Assembly (NCBI RefSeq): GCF_002831665.1
Contig: NZ_CP025118.1
Location: 1 to 64,000 of the forward strand
Reading direction: 5' to 3'
DNA: 64,000 bases
Origin: Lacinutrix sp. Bg11-31
Lineage (GTDB): Bacteria > Bacteroidota > Bacteroidia > Flavobacteriales > Flavobacteriaceae
The notes beneath the pieces were generated by a model. That model did not search any database. It was not told the origin of the DNA and saw only the letters and a program-made list of their open reading frames with translations. This document shows positions 37,854 through 47,155 of the stretch, one piece after another. A program made the position numbers and the translations under genes. The first letter of the stretch is position 1; each line of letters opens with the position of its first letter.

Positions 37854-40199
37854 CTATCTCACCAAACTAAAATGACCTTTTAAAACCGTACCATCTTTTA
37901 ATTCGATAACATACCAATAATCTGAAGTTGGCATCAATCGGCCTTTAAAAGTACCATCCCAACGTTTTGTCGCTTTTAATTGTGTTAGTAGTTTACCATA
38001 ACGATTAAAAATAGAAGTCCTTTTAATTTTGTTTTTATTATCGATAATACCCCAAGTTTCGTGCACGTTATCTCCATTTGGTGTAAAATATTGTAAAAAA
38101 CCTAAAAGCGAAAATTCTATAAACGTATTGCCACAGTCATTTTTATCGCGAACATAGATAGTATGAAAACCAGGTTCTAGGTTCGAAAATGTGTTTTCGT
38201 TTTGATAAAAACCATTTTCGTTATCAATAGCAAATTCGTAATCACCTTCACCAGAAACTGTAATTGTTGCAGTGTTATTTGTTGTAAGTTCGGTAAATTC
38301 TAAATTATCTATTGTTGGTTCGTTAGAAGGTACTAGGGTTAAATCTCTAGTGTTAGAGCAACCGTTAGGGTCTGTAACTATTACTGTGTAGACTCCAATT
38401 TGGTTAGCTTCAAAAAAAGGAGTTGTAATTCCTGTGTCTGTTCCATTAAATAACCATTGGTAGTAGTGATTGTTAGCAATATCGTTTGTAACACCACCAA
38501 CTAAATTTATGGTGTTTGGAAAACTATTTAAGCAATATAAAAACGATTCGTCTTCCGGTAATTGTGGAGTAAATAGAATATTAAGTGTTAATTCTGAAAT
38601 GGCATAACACTGGTTTGTATCTGTAACTACTTTTACAAAAATGGTTTGAGAATCTTGAATTGTATTGCTGAAGTTTCCGTTTATGCTATTTGTTTCAGTA
38701 AAAGCATCAGCACTAGAGGTGTAAAATGTTATCGTTGCATTTGCCGGAACTTGAAATTGTAAAGTAGTTCTAACGTCATTCAAATTAAAGGTTGAAAAAC
38801 CATCTACTATTTCATCATCGCAAGCATTAACATCTTGTAAGGTTAGCGTATTTGTTGAGATATCTAAAATCACTTCAGCTATAGCTTTACAACCAGATGT
38901 TTGGCTAACCACTAAAGCATAAACAGGCTGTGTAACCGAAGTGTTATTAAAATTATTTGGATTTGTAATGGGATTAGTTTCCAAATTGGCATCTGCAGAA
39001 GATGTGTAGAAATCTAAAACACCTAAATCTGTATCATTATTTGTAACACTATCTGAGGCATCATATAGGTTATAAGTCGTAAAACCATCTTGATTGGCAT
39101 CACATTCAAAAAGTGTTGTATTAGAAATATTTGGAAGTGGAGCATATTCTAGAGTAATTTCTCCATAAGAAATACAACCATTATCCAAGGTTACTTCCAC
39201 ATTATAAGTTCCAGTTCCTACAACATCAAGTGTATTTGATGTTTCTGTAGTTTGCTGGACACCATCTTGAAACCAAGTGTAAGTTGGTATTCCAGTTTGT
39301 GTAGCATCTAGAGTAATCGTTTCTGTGCCACAAACAGGGTTATTGGTTGCTAATAGTCTGTCTGGACCTAAATCTGTATTTAACTCAAAACTTCCAGCTT
39401 CTAGAAAAACAGCAGAATCGAAACGGTAATTTTGCTCGTCTGCAATTACCAGTTTCACATGGTAAGTAACATTAGGGATAGTAGTTGCTGTTGCAGTTAA
39501 TATAGTCGTTTGACCATTAAAATTTATTGAAGAAGTTGATGTTGCAGATTCAGGATTCCATCCTTCAAAATAAGTTTCATTAATAGGATTGCAAGCACCA
39601 GGAATTCCAGAGTGAACTGTTGTTACTTTTACAGGTGTTTGTGTACCAGGAACTAATGCTATATTTTCATAATCTGAAACTTGAGCACTTGCTGGTTTTA
39701 TTAAAAAGCCAAATAAATCTGAATATTGGCATGTGTTTGAATCTCCTTCTTGATATTCTTCTGAAGCAAAAAGATAACGAAAACTAATTTGATCTGCCAG
39801 CGTAATAAAATCGAATTCTATAATAGTAGCATTTGTAGTGTTAGATTCTTGTAATGCCGTTTCTAAATCGATATCTCCAGTCCAATTTGTAGCATCGTCA
39901 TCACTCAAATTAGCATTAGGCCCTGGAACATTACTTAGTCTTCCTGTGCTTAAAACTACACCACTTTGAAAAGGAAACGTTGTGCCAGTAGCATCAAAAT
40001 AACCATAGCTCTGGTCTGTTCCTCCAAAGTCTCCACCAACCACAGAGATATTATTTATACTAGAAATACAATCGCTATCTATTAAAATGTCTTCAATAAG
40101 TTGTTGTGGAGTATAGGTTTGACTATCTACTGAGATGTTCTGTGCGTTTACAGACATTACGGTAAGCAAGGTAAATAATATAAGGATTCTCTTTATCAT
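37854..40199 (-). CDS. T9SS type B surface protein, choice-of-anchor L, 2 repeats
   Basis: 781 residues from the ATG at 40199, which puts a signal peptide (ending SVNAQ) directly at the start. The N-terminal part has a choice-of-anchor L domain (YGYFDATGTTFPFQSGVVLS ... FRYLFASEEYQEGD ... FGFLIKPA). An Ig-like TLDATQTGIPTYTWFQDGVQ segment follows, then two copies of the Cys-Asp repeat (LFECDANQDGFTTYNL and VNACDDEIVDGFSTFNL). The end is the gliding-associated type B sorting domain: FTPNGDNVHETW ... FNRYGKLL ... WDGTFKGRLMPTSDYWYV. It would be exported by T9SS and anchored at the surface. Ligand unknown. Confidence 0.88.
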   Translation of the reverse strand: MIKRILILFTLLTVMSVNAQNISVDSQTYTPQQLIEDILIDSDCISSINNISVVGGDFGGTDQSYGYFDATGTTFPFQSGVVLSTGRLSNVPGPNANLSDDDATNWTGDIDLETALQESNTTNATIIEFDFITLADQISFRYLFASEEYQEGDSNTCQYSDLFGFLIKPASAQVSDYENIALVPGTQTPVKVTTVHSGIPGACNPINETYFEGWNPESATSTSSINFNGQTTILTATATTIPNVTYHVKLVIADEQNYRFDSAVFLEAGSFELNTDLGPDRLLATNNPVCGTETITLDATQTGIPTYTWFQDGVQQTTETSNTLDVVGTGTYNVEVTLDNGCISYGEITLEYAPLPNISNTTLFECDANQDGFTTYNLYDASDSVTNNDTDLGVLDFYTSSADANLETNPITNPNNFNNTSVTQPVYALVVSQTSGCKAIAEVILDISTNTLTLQDVNACDDEIVDGFSTFNLNDVRTTLQFQVPANATITFYTSSADAFTETNSINGNFSNTIQDSQTIFVKVVTDTNQCYAISELTLNILFTPQLPEDESFLYCLNSFPNTINLVGGVTNDIANNHYYQWLFNGTDTGITTPFFEANQIGVYTVIVTDPNGCSNTRDLTLVPSNEPTIDNLEFTELTTNNTATITVSGEGDYEFAIDNENGFYQNENTFSNLEPGFHTIYVRDKNDCGNTFIEFSLLGFLQYFTPNGDNVHETWGIIDNKNKIKRTSIFNRYGKLLTQLKATKRWDGTFKGRLMPTSDYWYVIELKDGTVLKGHFSLVR

Positions 40200-40278
40200 A
40201 ATAACAGCATACAAAGATAAAGAAGTCTTTAAATATTTAAAGAGGAAATAATGTTAAAGGTGTTATTAAGTGAGGCTA

Positions 40279-43200
40279 TTAATATCGTAAAGCAAAATGC
40301 CCTGTAACTTGAAATTTCTCGTTGCCATTAACAACATCTGCAACAAACCAATAATCGTTTGCTGGCATTAAATGGCCATTGTAACGCCCATTCCAGCCAT
40401 AATCGTTATGTTTTAGAACTTTTAAAAGTTTTCCGTAGCGATCAAAAACAGTAACAACAGTGCCTTTTAATTGGCTAACACCAGTAATATGCCAAGTGTC
40501 AAAATAGCCATCACCATTTGGAGTTACAAATTGTGGTGCATCGATTACAAACACTTTTTTAGGAGGCGTTGGCTCGCAACCATTAAGATCTATTACTGTA
40601 ATATAATGTACACCAATTGGTACATTATTAAATATGTTAGAGGCTTGTGGATCGTTATTGTTTAACTGATAGACGTAGTTTCCTATTCCTGAAGTTTCCA
40701 CAATTATAGTATGTGGATCTTGAAAATCAGGCGAAACCTCGAAATCTACTAAAGCTTGTTGTGAAGCTGTAACACTAAAGCTTGAGGTTGTTGTGCAGCC
40801 AAAAGCAGTTGTTACTGTTACCCAATAGTTTCCAATGGTTGTAATATCTATAATTGCTGTTGTGTCTCCTGTAGACCATAAATAACCATCTGAAGGTATA
40901 TTAGTTTCTGCAGTAACTACCAACGGTAAATTATCTATACAAACCACTTGGTCTGTAATATCTACTTCTGGTTTTCTGTTTATGTAAACATTAAAGCTTC
41001 CTGTTGAAAAACAATTAGTAGTTGTATTCTCTAAAGAGACATAAAGTACTTGCTCGTTTTCTGCATTATAGTTTAAATCTGAAATTGCATTAGTGTTATT
41101 TAAAGCATCGTTTTCTGTTTCAAAATAATTAATGATGAAATTATTTGAGTTTTGACTACCAAGAATAATAGGTGTTTGTTGTGCTAAATCGAAAATCAAG
41201 AAGCCATCAAAATCATCATCACAAGCTTCTAAGTCTTGAAGGTTTAAAGCAGGTAAGGAATTCACTATTAAAGAAAAAGAGCTTGTGCTAAAGCAACCAG
41301 TAGCAGCAAACTCTGCTCTAACAAAAATAATGTCGTTGCTAGAGGTGTAATTATAATTAGTATCTAATGTGTTTTGAGGTGTTTGCGCATCTGTAAAATT
41401 AGAGTGGAAGGTAAGTATCACATTTTGTTGTGTCCCAATTAGTGCTTCGGTAGTTTCGGTTAAATCAAAAATAGCACCTGTTGTTTCGCAAATAGGATAT
41501 TCTGTAATTGGTTCAATCTCTGGAGATAAATTTACTATTAACTGAAAAGGAACCGAAGCTCCACAGTTAGAAATTGTATTGTAAACTTCTATATAAACCG
41601 TTTGCGGATTCGAAATATTAGTATAATTTTCAGGATTTGTAATTTGGTTTGTATTAGCTAATAAATCGGTTTCATTTGAATAAAAATTTACTATCGTATT
41701 ATCTTGTCTTATTGCAAGAACATCAACTTCAACTTGCGTTAAATCGAATATAACACTACCATCCATATCTGTGTCACAATCTGTTAAGTTTGGAGCAGTC
41801 CCAATAATAGGCACTTGTATAACATTATACTCGTAAGTTGCAATGCCTTTACAAAAAGTGCCATTATCTATACTCGCAAAAAGTTGTTGAGGGTTTACGG
41901 TATTTGTAAACGAATCTCCAACAATTGCATTTGTTTCGTTTTGCGCATCGTCTAAAGTTACGTAGTAAGTAACCGTTAAAGTATCTGTACTATTTGCTAT
42001 AATTTCTTGGGTTTTATTGTTTAAACTGAAGGTTTCAATGCCATCATTAGAATTATCATCGCACACATTTACATCTCCTGGTGCATTGTAAATTGGCTCT
42101 GATCCTACTTCTAAAAGAAAAGAGGAAACACCAAAACAATTAGTGTCTGTTATGTTTTCTACAAGTACATAAATGATTTGTAATTGCGATGTGTTATTGT
42201 ATATGCTATTTTTATCTATGCTAATAGTTAAAGCTGAATCTTCAAAATAAGAAACTTCTTTTCCTGTTTGCCCATTTAAAATTTCGGCATCTTTATCTAT
42301 AAGAATAAAATCTGAAACTTGGTTGCCATCGGTTTCACAATTTCTAAAATTAGAAATTACTGGAAAATTTGGTAATGTGTTTACAAGAATATTAATAGGC
42401 ACTAAGTCGTAACAACCGGTTGTATTATTTTCAACTTTAGCAAAAACTGTAGAAGTTTCAGCATTGTAATTTGCACTATCTATAATTTCGTTACTAGAAT
42501 TATTTGCATCTGCTTGAGTTAAGTAATATGAAATAACCGTTGTTGCATCCGTATTAATTTGAGTATTTCTAGTGGTTAAATCTATTATAGAAAAACCGTA
42601 TTGATTGTTGTCGCAAATAATAAAGTCAGATGCTGGATTAACAGAAGGAGCAGGTAGTACCTCTATTTGTAAAGGTTTTACATCGTAACATCCAGTTACA
42701 CCATCTGCAACTCTTACAAATAGAGTAAGTGGGTTTACAGTGTTATTGTAAAAAGGAGGTAATATGTTTGTGCTAGCTTCTGCATCTATTTCAGTTTCAA
42801 AATAAGAAACCATTGGACTATCAATGCCAATATTAACAATAGAATTGAAAGTAGCAAGTTCAATAGATGTTAAACTATCATCGTTTGTATCGCAATATGT
42901 TACAGGAGCATCGTTTAGTATCGTTACAGAGTCGTTAACATTTAATTGTATTTCGGTAGTATTTGTACAGTCTGGATCTTCAATTAAAAGATATAGTTGT
43001 TGAAAACTGTTTTGCACTGTATAAAGTATTGTATCGTCAATAGGGTTTGTGTTGTTGTTTAAATCTACTTCGGTTTCGTAATATGTAATTATAATATCTT
43101 GTAAATCATTTGCAATAACATCTGTAATAGCTGTTAAATCGAAAGTGGCTTGACCATCGTCTGGAGCTTCATCACAGGCTCCAAAGTTTCTAATATTAGT

Positions 43201-45078
43201 ACCTGTTTCTAAGATGTTAGCATGTAGTTCTATAGGGACTATTTCGTAGCATGAATTGTTATCGTTCTCAATTCTAATAAAAACAATTTGAAAATCTGGA
43301 GTTGTATTTTGAAACTGTGTAGGATTTGCAATAGGATTTACATCGTTGTCTGCATCTTGCTGTGTAATATGATAGCTAACAGTTACATTTGTTACGCCTT
43401 GTAAAACATTAACAATAACACTTGTTAAATCGAATATTTCTAAACCATCGTCATCTAGCTCACAGGCATTTATTTGTTGAGGTGTATTGTCAACATCTGG
43501 GCTTTCTAAAACTTCAACAGTTATATTTGTGAAAATTGCACAACCAGTTGTAACATCTATAACTCTAATAAATAATTGTTCTGTTGTATTAGTTGGTGTG
43601 TAAGGAGATGGGATTGCATTTGTGCCACTATCTGCATCTACTTGTGAATAGTGATAGGTAACACTATAATTTGCGTTGTTATTTGTAATTTCAGAATCAC
43701 TATCTGTTAACATTGCTTCGCTACTTCCATTACTACAAATTTCTATATTAGAAGGTGCTGTTATTGTAGGCATTGGGTTTACAATTAATACTACTGTAGA
43801 AATATAAACACAACCGGAATTAATATCTAAAGAGCGAATATGAATAGTTTGTGGGTTTGTAGTGTTATCTATAGTGTTAAAGCCGTTTATTACGTCCGTT
43901 GCGTTTTGATTTGAAATATGATAGGTTATCGTGTAATTTGAATCAGGTATACTAGACTCAATTTGAGTGTTTAATGTTGTTAAATCAAAATTCTCAATAC
44001 CATCGTTACTTGCATCGTCACATTGAGAGAAGTTGCCTAACTGAGGAAAAGTTTGTATAGAATTTAAAACAATATTTATTTCATCTTCAAAAGTGCAATT
44101 GGTTCCATTTAATGGCACTGTAATTAATACAGAGTAAGCTCCCGAGCTTGTTGCAGTTAAAGTACTGGTAGTTTCTCCATTAATAATATTTTGATTTAAA
44201 AACCATTCATAACTTGCTTGTGGATTATTAGTTTCTGCAGTTAAGGTAGTCGAAGCATCACATGTTGAAAGATCTGTGCCTAAATCTACACTATTAGTAA
44301 AACTGTTGGCTTCTATAAATACTGCGGAGTCGAAGTTTCTGTCGGTTTGATCTGCAATTATTAATTTAATATTATATTCTACATTTGGAGAGATGCTTGC
44401 AGATGCAGACATTACTGTGGTTCTTCCATTAAAATTGGTGTCTCCAATATTATAACCCTCAAAAAAACTTTCGTTTTCTGCATCACAAAATCCAACAATT
44501 TCTTCGTGAATAGTACTTGTGTTTACAGGAGTTGTTGTTCCAGAAATAACAGCTAAGTTTTGGTATGGTTGGGTTGTGCCAGCTTCTTTTATTAAAAAAG
44601 CAAAACCATCTGAATAGTTACATGGGTAATCGGCAAAATATTCTTCGGATGCTAATATGTAATTAAAATTGATGCTACTTGTTGCAGATGTAAAATTGAA
44701 TTCTATAGAAGTAGCGTTTAAAGTATTGTTAATTCCTAAGGCAGTTTCTAAATCTGGATCTGTTTGCCATGCAGTATCACCTTCGTTAAGTGCATTCGTG
44801 TTTAGCGTATTTCCTGCGGAGTTTACGTTTCCAGAAGATAAGACTATTCCATTTTCGAAAGGGAAATTAGAGTTTCCTCTCTGAAAAAAACCATAACTAG
44901 TAAAACCGTTAACACTTCCATTTATGGAGCTTGATATGTTAGAAACTTCTACACAGCCTTCAATTAAGGAGTTAATTAACTGATCAGGAGTTTGGGTGTC
45001 GTCGATTGTTATTTGCTGTGCATAAGCTACTTGCAGAGTAAAGGCCAAAAGGAATAATGTAGGTAGGTAGTTTTTCAT
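40279..45078 (-). CDS. T9SS type B surface protein, choice-of-anchor L, 11 repeats
   Basis: 1599 residues with a signal peptide ending AYAQ. Choice-of-anchor L (YGFFQRGNSNFPFENGIVLS ... YILASEEYFADYPCNYSDGF) is followed by an Ig-like segment. Then come about eleven repeats of about 80-90 residues, each opening with a Cys-Asp head such as CDDASNDGIENFDL and closing with NPQT-type, FVRV and TGCY-type strands. A VCIDNLPLVVTAETN ... SDGYLWSTGD module and the type B sorting domain (FVTPNGDGYFDTW ... FDRYGKLLKVL ... MPANDYWFVAD) end the protein. It looks adhesin-like. It lies 79 bp upstream of the 2-repeat paralogue in the same direction. Confidence 0.9.
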   Translation of the reverse strand: MKNYLPTLFLLAFTLQVAYAQQITIDDTQTPDQLINSLIEGCVEVSNISSSINGSVNGFTSYGFFQRGNSNFPFENGIVLSSGNVNSAGNTLNTNALNEGDTAWQTDPDLETALGINNTLNATSIEFNFTSATSSINFNYILASEEYFADYPCNYSDGFAFLIKEAGTTQPYQNLAVISGTTTPVNTSTIHEEIVGFCDAENESFFEGYNIGDTNFNGRTTVMSASASISPNVEYNIKLIIADQTDRNFDSAVFIEANSFTNSVDLGTDLSTCDASTTLTAETNNPQASYEWFLNQNIINGETTSTLTATSSGAYSVLITVPLNGTNCTFEDEINIVLNSIQTFPQLGNFSQCDDASNDGIENFDLTTLNTQIESSIPDSNYTITYHISNQNATDVINGFNTIDNTTNPQTIHIRSLDINSGCVYISTVVLIVNPMPTITAPSNIEICSNGSSEAMLTDSDSEITNNNANYSVTYHYSQVDADSGTNAIPSPYTPTNTTEQLFIRVIDVTTGCAIFTNITVEVLESPDVDNTPQQINACELDDDGLEIFDLTSVIVNVLQGVTNVTVSYHITQQDADNDVNPIANPTQFQNTTPDFQIVFIRIENDNNSCYEIVPIELHANILETGTNIRNFGACDEAPDDGQATFDLTAITDVIANDLQDIIITYYETEVDLNNNTNPIDDTILYTVQNSFQQLYLLIEDPDCTNTTEIQLNVNDSVTILNDAPVTYCDTNDDSLTSIELATFNSIVNIGIDSPMVSYFETEIDAEASTNILPPFYNNTVNPLTLFVRVADGVTGCYDVKPLQIEVLPAPSVNPASDFIICDNNQYGFSIIDLTTRNTQINTDATTVISYYLTQADANNSSNEIIDSANYNAETSTVFAKVENNTTGCYDLVPINILVNTLPNFPVISNFRNCETDGNQVSDFILIDKDAEILNGQTGKEVSYFEDSALTISIDKNSIYNNTSQLQIIYVLVENITDTNCFGVSSFLLEVGSEPIYNAPGDVNVCDDNSNDGIETFSLNNKTQEIIANSTDTLTVTYYVTLDDAQNETNAIVGDSFTNTVNPQQLFASIDNGTFCKGIATYEYNVIQVPIIGTAPNLTDCDTDMDGSVIFDLTQVEVDVLAIRQDNTIVNFYSNETDLLANTNQITNPENYTNISNPQTVYIEVYNTISNCGASVPFQLIVNLSPEIEPITEYPICETTGAIFDLTETTEALIGTQQNVILTFHSNFTDAQTPQNTLDTNYNYTSSNDIIFVRAEFAATGCFSTSSFSLIVNSLPALNLQDLEACDDDFDGFLIFDLAQQTPIILGSQNSNNFIINYFETENDALNNTNAISDLNYNAENEQVLYVSLENTTTNCFSTGSFNVYINRKPEVDITDQVVCIDNLPLVVTAETNIPSDGYLWSTGDTTAIIDITTIGNYWVTVTTAFGCTTTSSFSVTASQQALVDFEVSPDFQDPHTIIVETSGIGNYVYQLNNNDPQASNIFNNVPIGVHYITVIDLNGCEPTPPKKVFVIDAPQFVTPNGDGYFDTWHITGVSQLKGTVVTVFDRYGKLLKVLKHNDYGWNGRYNGHLMPANDYWFVADVVNGNEKFQVTGHFALRY

Positions 45079-45197
45079 TTTTTGGGATATTTAGAACCTT
45101 CATAGTTAACCAGGGCTGATTAAATAACGGTTTAAAGGTATAAAAATAACGATAATTAGTTTAAAAGCAAATTTAATCGACAAAATACGTCATTATT

Positions 45198-47042
45198 TTA
45201 GCGATTTAAGTAAACCCAACCAGTATAATTACGATAATTAGGGTCGTTTGGTCTTAATAAGTAAAAATAAGTTCCAGTAGGTACTAATTTTCCTTTGTTT
45301 AAGCCTTGGTTAGAAATGCCATACCATTTTAAATCGTCGCTGCCTTTAAAAATAAGGTTCCCATATCTGCTGTAGATTAATAATTCATGCTCTTCGAAGA
45401 TTGTATAGAGGCCTTGAATATTGAAAAAATCATTATATCCATCATTGTTTGGCGAGAAGCCTTCTGGAATATATGGTGGACAATTTTCTGTGTTTAGTTG
45501 AAATGTGAAGATGTCGTAACAATTATTTTTTTCTGCATTTATATATATAATTTGTGGAGTAGTTAGCGATTGGTAATTTTCTGGATTTAAAATACTACTT
45601 GTATTCTGTTGCAAGTTTTGAAGCGACTCAAAAAAACTGAAGCTTATATAATTAGTTTCATCGATTTCTAACAATGCATCATATAAATTGAAGATTGCTG
45701 TGTTAAAGCCTATATCGCATAATTCTAAATTTGATAAATTGGTAATTGTTGGTTCTGGGAATAAATTAATTACTGTTTCGTCTGTATTGTTTGTTTCTAT
45801 AATTTCAATAACTGTACTGTTTCCGTTGCCATCATCATCTATAATAATATTTAGTAAAAAATTATCTGGAATAGATATTGGAATGTTGATGGAAATGACT
45901 CCATTTTCACTACCATTAATTGGTATGCTATTTTCCGTTTGAGTTTGTGCTAATAATTGTCCTTCCGCATAAATAGCAATTGGTGTATTTGCAGGCAATG
46001 GATCTGTACTATTAGTATTGTAAACTGTATAATTAATTGTGATTTCTCTTGTGGCACAACTTACATCTACAGTGTCTATTGTAACTGTAGCATCTGGTAA
46101 CTGACTATTTAAAACAGTGATAATGTTGTTAATTATTATTAAATCTGCACTAAATCCGCCAGTATTTGGGTTTATAGCACCTGTTGTTAGTTTTATTTCT
46201 ACTTGAGTGTCACCAATTGCAATATTATTTTCTATGCTGTATACATCTAAATCTGCATTATAAAATGTTGTAGAATTAGTAAAAGAGTTTGTGCCGTTAA
46301 AAGCATTGTCTGCTAAATTTAATGGCGGATTTGAGATGATATTTCCGTTTATAGATAGGCTTTCTCCAAAGTTTAGGGCATTATCTCCTTCCCAAGTCAA
46401 GAAACCAATTTTTGCATTGTCGTTATCAAGTACATTTACATTCTCAAGTAAAATAGTTTTTTCGGTGACGTTTCTATTTATGATTTCTAAACCTTGAAAT
46501 AGGTTTACTTGATTTAATGGCAATGCACTATTTTCGAAAATGACATATAAACTCCAGCCTGCGAAATTTGTTCGATTGCCGCAATAACCAGGGTTATTTG
46601 CTAAAGTTTGAGAGATGTCTAAGTCCGAAAGTGTGTATATTGTATTGCCTTCTGCTATAATTTGATTTGTTACATCTGCATAACAAGAGAAGTAATTTAA
46701 ATCGCCAAAGCTAAAATCAGAATAAATGGTGTTGTAAGTTGCTGTAGCAATAATTTGAGTGCCATTAAAAGACACCTCTGTGTCTCCTAACCCAGAACCA
46801 GCCCAATATAAATAGGCTGCTATTATAGTAGAAGAATTATCTAGATTAAGATTTGCTTGAGAGGAAGGTAGCGTTTCGCAAAAACTTCCAGAAATGTTGT
46901 TTTCTGCTTCATTTAATGTATTACCTATTGCTAAATAATCATAATGACCATTAAACTGTTGAAATATAGAAATGTCTTGTGCTTTTGCTTCAAAATGAAG
47001 AAAAAAGACAGTAAGCAATATGATTAAATTTCTATTTAGCAT
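45198..47042 (-). CDS. T9SS type B surface protein, 1 repeat
   Basis: 614 residues with a signal peptide ending KAQ. The N-terminal part is a beta-rich module (IIAAYLYWAGSGLGDTEVSF ... FAGWSLYVIFENSA), different from the anchor L domain. A CARDB-like segment (ATREITINYTVYNTNSTD) follows, then one Cys-Asp repeat (LELCDIGFNTAIFNL). The type B end is IPEGFSPNNDGYNDFFNI ... IYSRYGNLIFKG ... VPTGTYFYLLR. It is probably surface-anchored via T9SS. 119 bp separate it from the 11-repeat gene. Confidence 0.87.
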   Translation of the reverse strand: MLNRNLIILLTVFFLHFEAKAQDISIFQQFNGHYDYLAIGNTLNEAENNISGSFCETLPSSQANLNLDNSSTIIAAYLYWAGSGLGDTEVSFNGTQIIATATYNTIYSDFSFGDLNYFSCYADVTNQIIAEGNTIYTLSDLDISQTLANNPGYCGNRTNFAGWSLYVIFENSALPLNQVNLFQGLEIINRNVTEKTILLENVNVLDNDNAKIGFLTWEGDNALNFGESLSINGNIISNPPLNLADNAFNGTNSFTNSTTFYNADLDVYSIENNIAIGDTQVEIKLTTGAINPNTGGFSADLIIINNIITVLNSQLPDATVTIDTVDVSCATREITINYTVYNTNSTDPLPANTPIAIYAEGQLLAQTQTENSIPINGSENGVISINIPISIPDNFLLNIIIDDDGNGNSTVIEIIETNNTDETVINLFPEPTITNLSNLELCDIGFNTAIFNLYDALLEIDETNYISFSFFESLQNLQQNTSSILNPENYQSLTTPQIIYINAEKNNCYDIFTFQLNTENCPPYIPEGFSPNNDGYNDFFNIQGLYTIFEEHELLIYSRYGNLIFKGSDDLKWYGISNQGLNKGKLVPTGTYFYLLRPNDPNYRNYTGWVYLNR

Positions 47043-47096
47043 TCCAATTTTATAATGATATAAACTTACGAATATTTTAGCTTATAATTTGTAAAC

Positions 47097-47129
47097 AAAA
47101 ACGCCTGAACTAATGTTCAGGCGTTTTTT
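47097..47129. terminator. Terminator after the 17-repeat surface protein gene
   Basis: AAAAACGCCTGAAC pairs with GTTCAGGCGTTTTT around TAAT. It lies between the stop of the 17-repeat gene and the start of the 1-repeat gene, both on the minus strand, so it ends the former. Confidence 0.88.
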
Positions 47130-47155
47130 AGTTTTAAAGACTTACTACGTGTCCT